This document shows, one piece after another, positions 13,150 to 23,960 of a stretch of DNA of 64,000 nt (its first letter is position 1; every line of letters starts with the position of its first letter). The notes under the pieces were generated by a model. The model was given only the letters and a program-made list of their open reading frames with translations. It made no database searches and had not been told where the DNA came from. The position numbers were made by a program, and so were the translations under genes. Source of the DNA: Sipunculus nudus (lineage: Eukaryota; Annelida; Sipuncula; Golfingiida; Sipunculidae); NCBI GenBank assembly GCA_026874595.1, contig CM049311.1:6981676-7045675 (forward strand). Direction: 5' to 3'.

Positions 13150-13282
13150 GGCCTCTTGTAGGAATATAATACTCTCAGACCCACATCTATTCGACAACAA
13201 ACTGTTTATTTCCAGTCTTTTCTTTTTTTCTACCCAAACCTGTTACATTCAATGTAATTATTGAAACTTTACCTGTGGCCAT
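13150..13282 (-). pseudogene. LINE ORF2 start: truncated AP-endonuclease domain
   Basis: The frame opens MATGKVSIITLNVTGLG at 13282. This matches the conserved start of LINE apurinic-endonuclease domains, where ITLNVNGL carries a catalytic Asn. After a lysine-rich stretch and one frameshift (about 13215-13200), the sequence reads SESIIFLQEAL. That matches the second endonuclease motif (FLQET), whose Glu binds the metal. Immediately afterwards the similarity jumps to RT sequence, so the rest of the nuclease is deleted. The domain nicks target DNA in intact elements; this copy cannot work. Confidence 0.75.
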
Positions 13283-13430
13283 TATTTTCATGTATGATAA
13301 ATGTTATAGATGAAGCACCATCACAGATTTTCACAAAACTTAGTCTTTCCATAACCTGATTGTCAAGAACATTATTTGTGTATTGTACTGATACATTCTC
13401 AATTCCATGCACTCTAATGTTAAATAATTG
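13269..13430 (-). pseudogene. LINE ORF1 C-terminal remnant
   Basis: An open minus-strand frame of about 50 codons includes the segments FNIRVHGIENVSV and FVKICDGASS. It ends at a TAA (13271-13269). This stop lies inside the start of the next frame: the ORF2 ATG is at 13282-13280, giving a 14-nt overlap in a different frame. Position and overlap are typical of the ORF1-ORF2 junction in L1-group LINEs. The protein family of this tail is not recognisable on its own. A stop just upstream (near 13433) shows decay. Confidence 0.6.
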
Positions 13431-13814
13431 TTATGCAAGTCGCTCAGTCAAATGAAATTGAAAAATCAAAACCAGCGCAAAACATGTACACAGCATAGCA
13501 GGTATAGTGTAAATTGTAATTAAAAGCTAGTTAAGAATATAGATATATTTGGCGCTATAAACGTGATAAAGCATGAAATATTTAATTTTTTTTAGCCAGA
13601 TGCCCCTTGTCCTGGCGTAACTGTAAATATGATGGGACGTATCTGATGACGCTTAATCTAATCGTTTGAAAATAGCCATGTACATTGTCCCACCTTCACA
13701 GGCGAAAGCTGTTCATTTATTTAAAAACAACATAAGCACTGAAAATACAATCAGGATCTATACCATGCTGGTGTAAGTATATTATTGGAAGCTGCATTTC
13801 TGTATCCGTCATGT

Positions 13815-16800
13815 TTACTGTCTTCTTTGTTTACTGTTGAATATTAACAAACTGTCACGGTGATGTATTTAATAATACGCCCTTATGAGAACCTTTTTGG
13901 CGCAGTCAAGTCTTATCTCGGGCAGCCCCAGGGTTACATCAGGTGACCAATCATTATACTCGTCCATAGGGAAAATAGCTATGCCCTTCACTATTGGCAA
14001 GACCGGTCATTTTTACAGATTAAACATTGAAATTCACTATGAATAGATGGCATATCTGATTTTTTAAGGCCGTTACATTTGGTTTCTTCGAAAACCTGTC
14101 TGTACATCATGCTTGCCTCGTGCGTTATCAGTTATTAGTAGGTGATTTATTTCCTCCTGAGCTCTTCACGTGTTTTCCCTGAGGTTCATCTCGATGGAAA
14201 GAAAGATGATTATGGTTTGACTCACTAGTGCTTACCCCTCAGCACATAAAACGATTTAAATGGATAACTCCATTGCACAAATCAAGCACCATAGTGGTAC
14301 TAATAGATCATGCTATATTAACAGGTATATAAAGCTGACGAATGACACCATCCTATTCAAAATAAAATGAAATTAGACAATTAAATTGATTCAGAAATTC
14401 CGCTTTCGTTGCTTTCTTTTAATCTTAAATAGTAAAAGAACATATGATATGCTTTCCAATTTATCAAATTAGTTTGAAATGCTCGGTAGCAGTTAATCAA
14501 CTGCTTGTGATAAATTGTCCTGTGTAATCCTGCTTCTACCTAGCTAAAGTTGTACCCACTTCCCTTTGAATGTCTCATGTGGTTTCATTCCTGATCGATC
14601 AAGGATGTTGGATTAAAGATATGCCTGATCTGGCACTTTTCTCAGATCTCTAAAATAATGTGTTTGTCTAGACTGCTGACCAGTATTTACGGGTCGTACT
14701 CCTGTTACAGGTTAAAAATAAAACACATTTAACAAACCAATTGCATTCAATTAATTCAAACGAATCGTTTCTAAAACCATATAATCGTCTGAGTGAAAAC
14801 AAAAGATTAGCAACACAATTATCAATCGAATAATTCCGGAATTTGTGAAAAGAAAATGTACGATAAATTGAACACGTTAATTTAATTAATACTAAACACA
14901 AAGGTATGTCGGGTAACCGTGAACGTATATTAATAAATCAATATTCGCTGAGCAATCACCTTCCTCCAGGGAATCAGCACGTTTAGGATACCAATGATGT
15001 TTACCCAGAGGTTATGGACATGTTCTCAAAAGGATGTACCGGCCCGCCTCAAGAGCGTCGCATTTTTGTTTCTAAATCAGAACCCATGAAGAATGGGGAT
15101 GGTTCGTATATTTCACATTGTTATATCTCCAAAATATAATAACCCCTAACACTGAAAAAGAAACGAGCCCCTTCCTATAATATTGAGTTCAATCATTACA
15201 CGTCCATTTTAGTTATTCCGTGTGAATCTAATTTTAAACTAAACAAATTGTTAGTCCTGATTCTCGCTTATCGTGCCAATGCACTGTCGCATGATATGCT
15301 GAAGCAGATTAATTATAAAAAAATTGCATTAGAGACTTGTTGATCCTGAAGGAAAGTGATCATTTAAACAGGTTTTCGTAAGACTAGTGGCTGAGCATTC
15401 ATCCAAGCGATTAATTAAAAGCAAACCATCGGCTTGAAGCATTCATCTGCTAAATTTTACGAAGCTTAATGACCACTTAAATTCCAGCGATATAAACACC
15501 TTTATCAAAGCATCATTGACCACGCCATTAAGTACGCATAAACTAGGCATGCGATATGGATTTTTTTCTTACAGCATCAATGGTTATTTCAATTTTAATT
15601 TTATTTCCCTGGATCGGCATCTGTGGGATACCTCGGCCTCGACTGTCTTTAAAGCCTGCATCAAATCCCTACAGCAGAAAAGGATCCGTTAAACAGGAGT
15701 AACATGGGAAAATAGTGTTACAAACCATTAATAACACCTGTAACTTTACAATATCTTTAGCAGTTTTACCCCGGTATCTCCCTTCAGGTAAGGCCTTAAT
15801 TATCAATGAGAAACCCTGGGTTAGACATTTTTACATCTTACACGTCACAAAGCATTACACATTCATATTACGTTATAACAACAAAGGCAAATCAATTTTA
15901 AATTAAGACACTTATGAGAAAAGTGAGCCTTAACTGTCATTAATATCACAAGACTGCCTGTGATGCGTTGTGATATAAAGACTATTGATTTAGTTACGGT
16001 TAAGCTTCAATCAGAGCGTCTTTGATTACAAGATCAGCTCTAAAAATGCTATACTAACTCATCTAATTTTAGATCAAATCAGTATAGCAGGTCCTATGAG
16101 CTAGCCTCCTGTTCTGTCGAAATCATCAAATACACCGCTATATTAATTATTCCGTTCATATCATATATCCTATTTAATCTTTATTTTAATATAGTCTTTC
16201 GGTTGCTTCAATAATTTTACTCAACAGAAAACATCATGAGAGCTCCATGTGATCCCCGATGAAAGTGTTCGTTAAGACGCCTTTTCGAAAAACTCTAAAC
16301 TGCACAACTCTACATGCAAACTATACCACTTCCCACCGAGCGTTAAAGCGCTTAAAGGAGAGAGATATCAGTTTTTCTGGTGGTCTTTATGCAATGTTTG
16401 CAAAGATATGCTCATAGATCAATAATTGTCAGAGAACACTTAACTATGGGAAAATTGCTCAAGGGAGTCATATAGGTTATTATTCTGTCCATGACGTTAA
16501 AAATGTTCTCTGGTTCTAATATATATAAAACATGTTTGATGCTTGAAAGAAGCCCCAAGCCCGGATGGACCACAGAAAGGGGTCAATGTCTCCTTTCTCT
16601 GGTCTGTGGTCTCCATTCTGCATCAATGATTACCGGGGGAGGGGTGTACTTCTTCCGTGAAATAATATTTTCATGATCTGTCTGGCGCTGTCCATCAAAA
16701 GTAAGGAGAAAGGATGTCGAAGGGCAAAAGTGAAGGTGTGCGTATCCTTGACGAATGTCATGATGTCTTTGTTGGGAAGCAACAGAAATCAAAGGCTACA

Positions 16801-18130
16801 TTAAAACAAAATACCAGCCCAGCCGTCTGTGTTCCCATTCCGCCAAGCGCTTCGACCCTTATGTGAAGTTTGTTGGTGAATGATTGTACTTGTCTCACTT
16901 TTCTGTTCCCCTCTCAAAAGCAGAAAGCTATATTATTCTCTTATTGGAATAGTGGTGGCCCACAAAACAAGCCATATTTATTACTTTAAGCTTCCTTTGT
17001 TGAAGGCAGGGTTCAAATATGCAGTGCTACACCACCCTATCCGAGTTCCGTAAACAAGGTTACATTGTTGCCCCGGTGATACTTTTGTTTTACTTAGTGG
17101 AATGCTATGCTCCTTAATCGCGATTTGAGAAGTTAATTTACTGGTTATCAACATTTAGTGGTATTCTGTTTCTCCCATGTTACTTAATAGTTTCCTTTTA
17201 AGCATAATGCATAATAATCTTAGTTTTGGCAGCAGATTCGTTACACGAATATTCCAACAGGGCACAGCTGTACTCACAACAGTATTTGTTAATTTTTACA
17301 CTTTTCAGATAAGATTTTTACCATGAGGATACTCCCAACATAATATCTTGGCTTGCATGAAATACAATATGTTTGATTTCGAGATTCACCAATGTACTAA
17401 TGTATTTGTCATGTTCAAAGTGCCTACATCGTCAGAATATTCCTTGTTGCTTATTTTCATTATAGTGATCCATTACAGATGTGCTATAACACCAAAATGT
17501 AGTTCTGGCTAATTAGAAAGATTTAATAAAAAATTTGAAAGGCAACAGCTTTTGTCAAATAACCAATGATAAATGTTGTCCCGCGTCCATAATGTTATAT
17601 GGATTAAAGTCACATGTCGTTACAATTCTTTGCTGAGATTTTTTTTTTTCTTTCTTAAGGACATCTCAGTTTTAATTTGTCTGCCACATGAGGTATCATC
17701 ATTGAGGTCCTTTTATTTAACATAGACGTTTACCCTTATACATAACAGAGACATATATCACAGAGACTAAAACGAGAGCACATGAGAATATGGGTTATTG
17801 TCATAACATTCAAGCAGTATGAGACACAAATAAAATTCGCCTAGGTGTTTCATATATAGCGCTATTAATCTTATAGAAATGCAGCTTACAGTATTATTCA
17901 CCGATTTTAGCCAACCCGAAATTAATCATAATTACGTTTATACATGATAAGCATGTTAAATCAGTATCTGCTTGCTTAAAAACAAATTTTACTTGTTCCT
18001 CGAGCCAGAATTTACATTTGCTGTAAATAGAACAGTATAAATTTACGTCTGAGTATACAATATAATGAAAGTTTAACAGTCCTCATTTTTTATCGCCATT
18101 TGTATTTTTTTATTGTCACGTAGAATATTA
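13815..18130 (+). repeat. Tandem array unit 3 (about 4.3 kb)
   Basis: Collinear with unit 1 throughout. Matches include AGGTGACCAATCAT (13940), GGTATATAAAGCTGACGAA (14324), CTCCAGGGAATCA (14964), the GATCCTGAAGGAAAGTGATC block (15343), TAAGGCCTTAATTATCAATGAGAAA (15788), a TGTGATGCGTTGTGATATAAAGACT segment (15959), CCGGATGGACCACAGAAAGG (16561) and the CGATTTGAGAAGT segment (17121). It is the most compact full unit and the best estimate of the basic repeat length. No conserved protein frame is evident. Confidence 0.8.
15302..15570 (+). repeat. Best-conserved module, copy in unit 3
   Basis: It starts AAGCAGATTAATTATAAA. It contains GATCCTGAAGGAAAGTGATC (one base differs from units 1 and 2), TCATCCAAGCGATTAATT, and a GCATCATTGACCACG segment. 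It is collinear with 2285-2560 and 8629-8905. Confidence 0.8.
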
Positions 18131-19577
18131 AATGTTTTTGTCTTGCTATTTTAAAAACTGGCGAGCTGACGGAGAGGGATGCTTTATAAAAACCTGGCTG
18201 CGCACGTTTTAATCTTATCTTGACTTCTCCATGTCACACAAGGTGATTTATCATTGGCATGCCCGTCATGTTTCCACACATTACTCATCAAAAATCCTCA
18301 TGATGAGCTGACATATCTCATTTAAGCCTCTAAAACTGGTTTCTTCGAACAATCGTCTGTCAATCATACTTGCTTCATACGTTACAATCTGTGGTGGGTG
18401 ATTTATTACTTTTGACCTTTTCTTTAAATGTTGTTTGTGCTGTCCATTTCGATATAAGCAAAGATGGTTTTATTCACCAGTGGTAATCCCTTGGCAAATA
18501 AAATAATTTAAATGGATAACTCCAACTCCTTTGAACAAATGAGGCAACATAGCGGTATCTATAGCGCCAGCTTCTTCTTATGTTTTCAATTCTTCAACAC
18601 ATATACTTTTATTTACTACTTGGTTTGTTTCTTGACCAGGAGAAAATCAAATGTGATACAAGTATAAACATATTACGATTCAGCAAATTCATGCTTATGA
18701 GACATAAAATTAACAATTCCTGAGCAACGAAAAGCAAACCGGACACTTATTTGTTCATACTTGTATACGTTTGTTTGTAATTAATAGCGGTACGATTGTT
18801 GATGTCTTTATCGAATGGGTAAAATTTCAAGTATAATATTTACATCAATGACAGCGTACTGCCACCTTAACATGTTACCTCTTCTATGTTTTTGCGTTCC
18901 CTTTACACGCATGAGTGGAGTACGCTTACAGAAAATATAATTGTGTACAGTTCTTTGTGTATAACATTCTATCTGGTAGTTTGAGCTATCAAGAGGAATT
19001 TTCTCACCCAATTGAGTCATTATTATGAACATGGAGCTCTCTAGAAAAGAATTCTTCCCCTCTTCTTTCCATAGAGGTGCCACAAAACCAGTACAGAAGG
19101 TATTCATGTTTTAAACAAAGTATTGCCTAATTGGAAAACCCGAAAGCAACACTTAGGATTTGTTGCTGTCATGATTCCTTTGAAATTCTCAAATCGATCA
19201 TTTTCATAGCTTTATAGACCTATTTTTGTAGGGACAAAAAAGACTCCTATTTTGCTGTATTTTCTGTCAGGCAGAAGTTTAACAATTATAAAAGGTTAAA
19301 ACGGCTGTCGTCAATATAATTTTACATTTATTTCTTTCCCCGTTTGTACAAAACTGATTAAGACAATAGAAATAATGTGGCCGGGTCATTTTCCTTACAG
19401 TCTTTGCTGTGTGATAACTTGCTGTTACTTCCAGACTATATGAAACAGAGACTATAATGCCAAATGAATGTGATAATTTTACATGTATATACAGCTTACG
19501 AATGTATAGAAATGAAGGTCATGTGACACCTTCCGATTCAAAAGAAAAATAAATAAACCGATCTAATTAATTCGTGA
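18130..19577 (+). repeat. Tandem array unit 4 (partial, about 1.4 kb)
   Basis: It matches only the first third of unit 1. Shared landmarks are CATTGGCATGCCCGTCATGTT (18253; unit 1 near 280), GTTTGTTTGTAATTAAT (18768; unit 1 at 783), CAGTTCTTTGTGTATAACATTCTATCTGGTA (18948; unit 1 near 955-985), GTTGCTGTCATGATTCC (19160) and GTATATACAGC (19486). It stops at the C/CA tract at 19578, so the array has been broken there. Confidence 0.75.
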
Positions 19578-19609
19578 CCCCCCCCCCCCCCACACACACA
19601 CACACACAC
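19578..19609. repeat. Poly-C plus (CA)n microsatellite
   Basis: A run of 14 C is followed by about nine CA repeats. It marks the right edge of the recognisable tandem array. G on the opposite strand makes this a possible polymerase-slippage site. Confidence 0.97.
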
Positions 19610-22600
19610 GTTGCTCCTCTTAAAAGTAAAATTTGCCAAACATCCAAAAGAATTAACTCTTTAAACGGTTATAATAGCATCTTATTTAATTTAAAGCACA
19701 ATTTTTATCCTTATTTTAAAAGACAATTTATTCAAAGTTCTATCTGACATGTTGAGAATATATTAAAAGGTTCACTACTGCTCTTTTAGTATTTCTCCTT
19801 ATATGTAAACTTAAAAGGAACATCGTTCTTTTCTCGAAGTCTGGCGTGGAATGTATTAAATTATACACTTAGGACAAAAAGGATTTAAAAGGAAACATCG
19901 TTTTTGCAAACAAACTAGCGTAGAATGTATTATACACTTGGAATATATTGGAAAATGTACCTGACTGGCAGTTTCGGTAGACTTTAGGCATAGGATATTC
20001 TGTCAGCTTGAAAAATAACAATTTTTTGTTAAACTATAACTTGCCATTGACCTAACTATGAAATCTGTATTTAAAGAAATATATAAATAAAATTGGATTA
20101 GAAAATCTTGTTCCTGTAAAAGGAATTTCCAATATGTTACTTTGCTGGTCCTCTGCACACATATACAAGCTCCATGCTGCAAAATAAATATACTTGGTTC
20201 GTTCTTCCCATTTATGCTTGAGTACCTCTGATTAACTGATTGAGTAAATGTGTACTATTTCCAGAGAAATAAAGCATTACAAATGGTTTCATATGAAAAC
20301 CTGATAAAACACTGTAAAATTCATGATACATGTATAAATATTACATCTAATTAATTTCATGTCATCAATTAATAATTTGTTAAATCATAAATGGTCAGCA
20401 TAAACAGAGGAAATCCCGCGTTGGTTTGCTCTAAGCAATCATCCAAAGTCATGAATAAATTAACCTTATATATTATTATTTTCCCTAATTACGTTACTAC
20501 CTCAGTAATCGAGAAATGTCACCGCTTACAGTCTTTATTGTACCTGTTGTGACTAATAGGCGGCGACATGGCCAAGCAGACGGACATTTCGAACAATAAC
20601 AATCCTTATTTCTCTGTGTTTGCTCCTCATAAAAGCTGGTAAGGTGAAAACATTACATAAATAAGATGTAAATGCACGGGACGTCTGCATTGTTTGAATT
20701 GTGAGCACTCTACTACCCATGGATTTAGATCTCTACTAACCCCGGTGGTCGTAACTAACCAAATGATGGATGTATCACGCCGGTGGTTGTGACCTCAACC
20801 CGCCTTTTGTTGCCATTGGATAGGAAAAAATAAACACTGCGTCCTCCAATCGCCTTCTGTTATCGTTAATTACACTTACTGTTACAGTTTAGGCTAATCA
20901 TTACCATCTTGGCCATACTTCTTGTACAAATTTTTAAAATTTAAGATTAAATTCGTATCTTTAACATATTTATTACACTGCATTTAGCACCAATGCTGTT
21001 TATATTTTATATCGTTGAATTTACTGTGTTGTGGTGGTATAATATATTAATATTTATAATGCGTGAAGGGACCGTGACAATACCCATGTAGTATACATGT
21101 GCACAGTCAAGTTTAAAAACGTGCCACTTGAACATCGATATAAACTATCCCCCTGCATTATATTGTTTGGTGCATAAATCATTGTTACTTAGAATAATAG
21201 GTGTGAACATTTATGCGGTGTCCTGATTATTTATGTTTGATTAAAACTAATACTTTATTCTTTTATTTCCTTGCTTCACACGGTTAACTCTGAATCGGAA
21301 TTGGTACCATGATCTGCAAATATCTGGTCGGCTGCTCTAAAACCGAGCTCCCATAGATCCCCAAATAGTTTGTGAACAGGAGGATTTTCCCAGTTCTTTG
21401 ACAGAAGACTAAGATAGCCAACAAAAAAAAAACCTTCATGTCATCCTGCCTAGCGCCAACATATAAATGTTCACTGTTCCATGAACATTTCTGTATTGTG
21501 ATCCTGGTGTTGCATAGGTAAAAATCCCTATGGTTTATTAACCCCAGTATTCCTTCAATTGCCGATAGCTTTACTTTGTTCCCCTTTGAGCCCAGATCAA
21601 ATGCAACCGGTACGATTAGAAGCGAGAAAGCAATGTATCACGAAAGCGAATTCATAAAAAAAACACGCTGTATTTATTGAAAGCCTTGTGATTGTTTGAT
21701 CAGAGGTGCAGCTGCCAAAATCAATAGCTCCTCTCCTCCATGAAGCTAAGATTAACCGCACATAAAAAAATGTCAGTTTTAAGTGCCAGTCTGATTTTAA
21801 AAATAGAAATTTGGTATATCTGTGATATGGCTGTGATAAATTTACTATGAACCTTTAACAAAATCAATACACTAACGAGGATACAGGGTAGTTAAATGTA
21901 TTGTATATCATACCTTATGCTTTAATAAACATTTCAAACAACAATGATTTAAGTTGCTTCTTTTAAGGCTAAGGCGACGCTCTGATGAATATCCTCTAAC
22001 AGGGTCCCACGCCTCTCCAAATCATGCGTGTTTCATGCCGACGGACTAAGGATTCTACATGTACGTGAAGGTTTACCAGCCCCTACTCTAGGTGCCTAAA
22101 TTATTTCTGCCACCTGTTATCTAGTGTCTTAACTAAATATAATCCGTGTTTGATTCAGGTAAAACATATTGAAGGGCACCGTGTATATAAATCGATTAAG
22201 TTTAATTCATTTTGATTGATAAGATTAATCTTAAAGATACATATCGTAACAAGGTAACCTCAAGTCTGTAGGCAGTGAGCCTTCAAAATACTCTTATTAT
22301 TAGTTGTTGATTAAACAAGTTATAAAAATGCAGCATCTTTTTGCAGCACTGATGAGCAATGAAAAAAAAAATCACGCATCAGGAAAAATACTGAATTATC
22401 GTGTCAAATAAAAAATAAATCCGGTATGCTTTATATAAGAGTTCGATTTTCGCTTTTTAATGGGTAAAGATGTAGCAATTACGAAGCGTCGCTTCTTTTT
22501 GACATACTCAATTTATGTTCAGGTTGCAGTGTTAAATCAATGTAAGGTTATTATAAAATGAACAACATTAACCTTGGCTTCTTCGGGAGAAAGAAAACTG

Positions 22601-23569
22601 ATAAAAAATATAACATATGGGGAGTCGCTTTTTCAGCCTAACCAGGAAGTAATTTACCCCTATATATGTCGATATGTGTGAATATCAATTAGCGGGGGAA
22701 ACTTGTTAACTCAATAAAATATAATCGATGCAATAGTGGGTTTAAGGAATAAGACGTCTGAAACCTTTGTTTTTGCTTATTGGGTCTTTTTTATTGAAAT
22801 GTTTAGGAAAACATATGGGTTGTATATCATTTTAGACGTTAGGCATACTTTAATCTCCACTCGCTTCTGAGTAAAGGGTAAATAATAAGCGTAAAAGGAA
22901 CTGACGCTTCCAATTTAGTCGAGAAATCCATCTTTGTCAAACGTGATACCGGAAGCAGCTCTGGATTGATATGTCTAAATGCGGGTACCATCGGTCCAAT
23001 TTAAATAACTACCGAACCGCGTTTTCAGGGGCACCGCGCCGCATCTTTTGCTAATAAATAGCGCAGCTAATTTTCCAAAATATGCAGTTGAACAGTCACT
23101 GAATACAAAACACTGTAAATCACGATAAATTTACCATTCTTTAGCATATTTAAAACCAATTAAAATAAAATTGCAATAATTTTATTATTTACAATTATTT
23201 TCTACAACAGCATTTAAACATTGGCTGACTTGAGGATTTCATATTGCAAAGCATAATTCAATGTATGCAGTGTGATAATCAAAGTAAACAATGAAAATGC
23301 TTAACTAAACAAACATTATGAAAGCCAATAATAACATTATGAAGAAGAAGAAAAAGATACATTGACAAATATTCAGGAAGATGTCAATGTGAATACGGAG
23401 AAAAAAATTAAATATATATGCTATGATATCATTTCGACTAAAAAAATATCGACTTGTGATAAGCTTGAATAACTATAATGTGTGGTTGGTAGCAGTAAAT
23501 AAACTAGAAGAATCTAGTGCCATTTTCCCTGAAAAATCATAAATTGAAGTTTACGCTCAGTAAGATAAA
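19610..23569. other. AT-rich non-coding stretch, nothing recognised
   Basis: I see no long frames, transposon motifs or RNA genes. Small items only: CCGGTGGTCGTAACTAACC and CCGGTGGTTGTGACCTCAACC occur about 30 bp apart near 20743-20800, an imperfect short direct repeat. Confidence 0.6.
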
Positions 23570-23960
23570 ATAGTTGTGGAGTTAGGTAAAGGACTTAATA
23601 TTTGATCTGACAAAGTCAGAGTTATGTTTACTAATACAGTCCCTGTTTTAACCTACGGGATACAGGGTATACTTTGTTGCTTAACTTTGCATACAAAGCT
23701 TTCCTTTCTCATATTGTCAAACGAAAAGTAGCTGAAGCAAACCGAGGAGTGAATCAGCTTTATGAAGAGCTGGGTATATTGAATCCTTCTTTATATCATT
23801 ATTTTTACACATTGGCTGTATAGATGAATCATATTAATTATAAGAGAAGGGGTTGGTTAGACGAATTACTCTAAAATATACAGTCCCGTGTATTACGTTT
23901 TCCTAAAAGAGGTCGGAGCCATATGCATTGTAATGATAACCAAGCTAGGCCGTTAAAAAG
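23570..23960 (+). pseudogene. Possible coding relic, unidentified
   Basis: One frame gives segments that look protein-like between scattered stops: VMFTNTVPVLTYGIQG, then in another frame AYKAFLSHIVKRKVAEA, QLYEELGILNPSLYH, and RGWLDELL followed by SRVLRFPKRGRSH. The TVPVLTYG piece resembles the segment after the RT domain in LINE ORF2 (-L--P-L-YG-E-W), but the rest does not confirm this. Frameshift and stops show it is not functional if it was ever coding. Chance is a real alternative. Confidence 0.25.

Larger units (their letters stand above)
11635..13430 (-). mobile_element. Tx1/L1-type LINE, internally deleted and degenerate
   Basis: Reading the minus strand from high to low coordinates gives: the end of an ORF1-like frame (13430-13269), the start of ORF2 with an AP-endonuclease N-terminus (13282 to about 13150), an abrupt jump into the reverse-transcriptase palm (about 13148-12700) with an intact FADD motif, a C-terminal region (12442-12005), and a CCHC-like cysteine cluster (11727-11673). 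Most of the endonuclease and the first part of the RT are missing, which is an internal deletion of well over 1 kb compared with intact L1/Tx1 ORF2. Frameshifts and an in-frame stop (13072-13070) show that it is dead. The lower-coordinate edge is placed where similarity between tandem units 2 and 3 stops (about 11630). The upper edge is uncertain and could lie beyond 13430. The clade call rests on motif style; another L1-group clade is possible. Confidence 0.88.
4900..13815 (+). repeat. Tandem array unit 2 (about 8.9 kb, enlarged by insertions)
   Basis: The start module near 4930-5060 (GGGCAACATCAGGTGACCAATCA) matches 13921-13951 in unit 3. The unit resumes near 6735 (CTCCAGGGAATCA, also at 14964), 8629, 9210, 10366 and 11430-11630. 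That last stretch aligns with 16690-16860 of unit 3. Extra length comes from a block at about 5.6-8.6 kb that is only partly alignable, a dispersed repeat at 9030-9205, and the LINE at 11635-13430. No intact gene is visible. Confidence 0.75.

Noticed and set aside
18808-19107. 99-codon minus-strand frame in array unit 4
   Set aside because: The homologous part of unit 1 (about 800-1090) has no matching frame.
22340-22370. CTGATGAGCAATGAAAA, superficially like a hammerhead core
   Set aside because: No stem II, and no pairing flanks for stems I or III.
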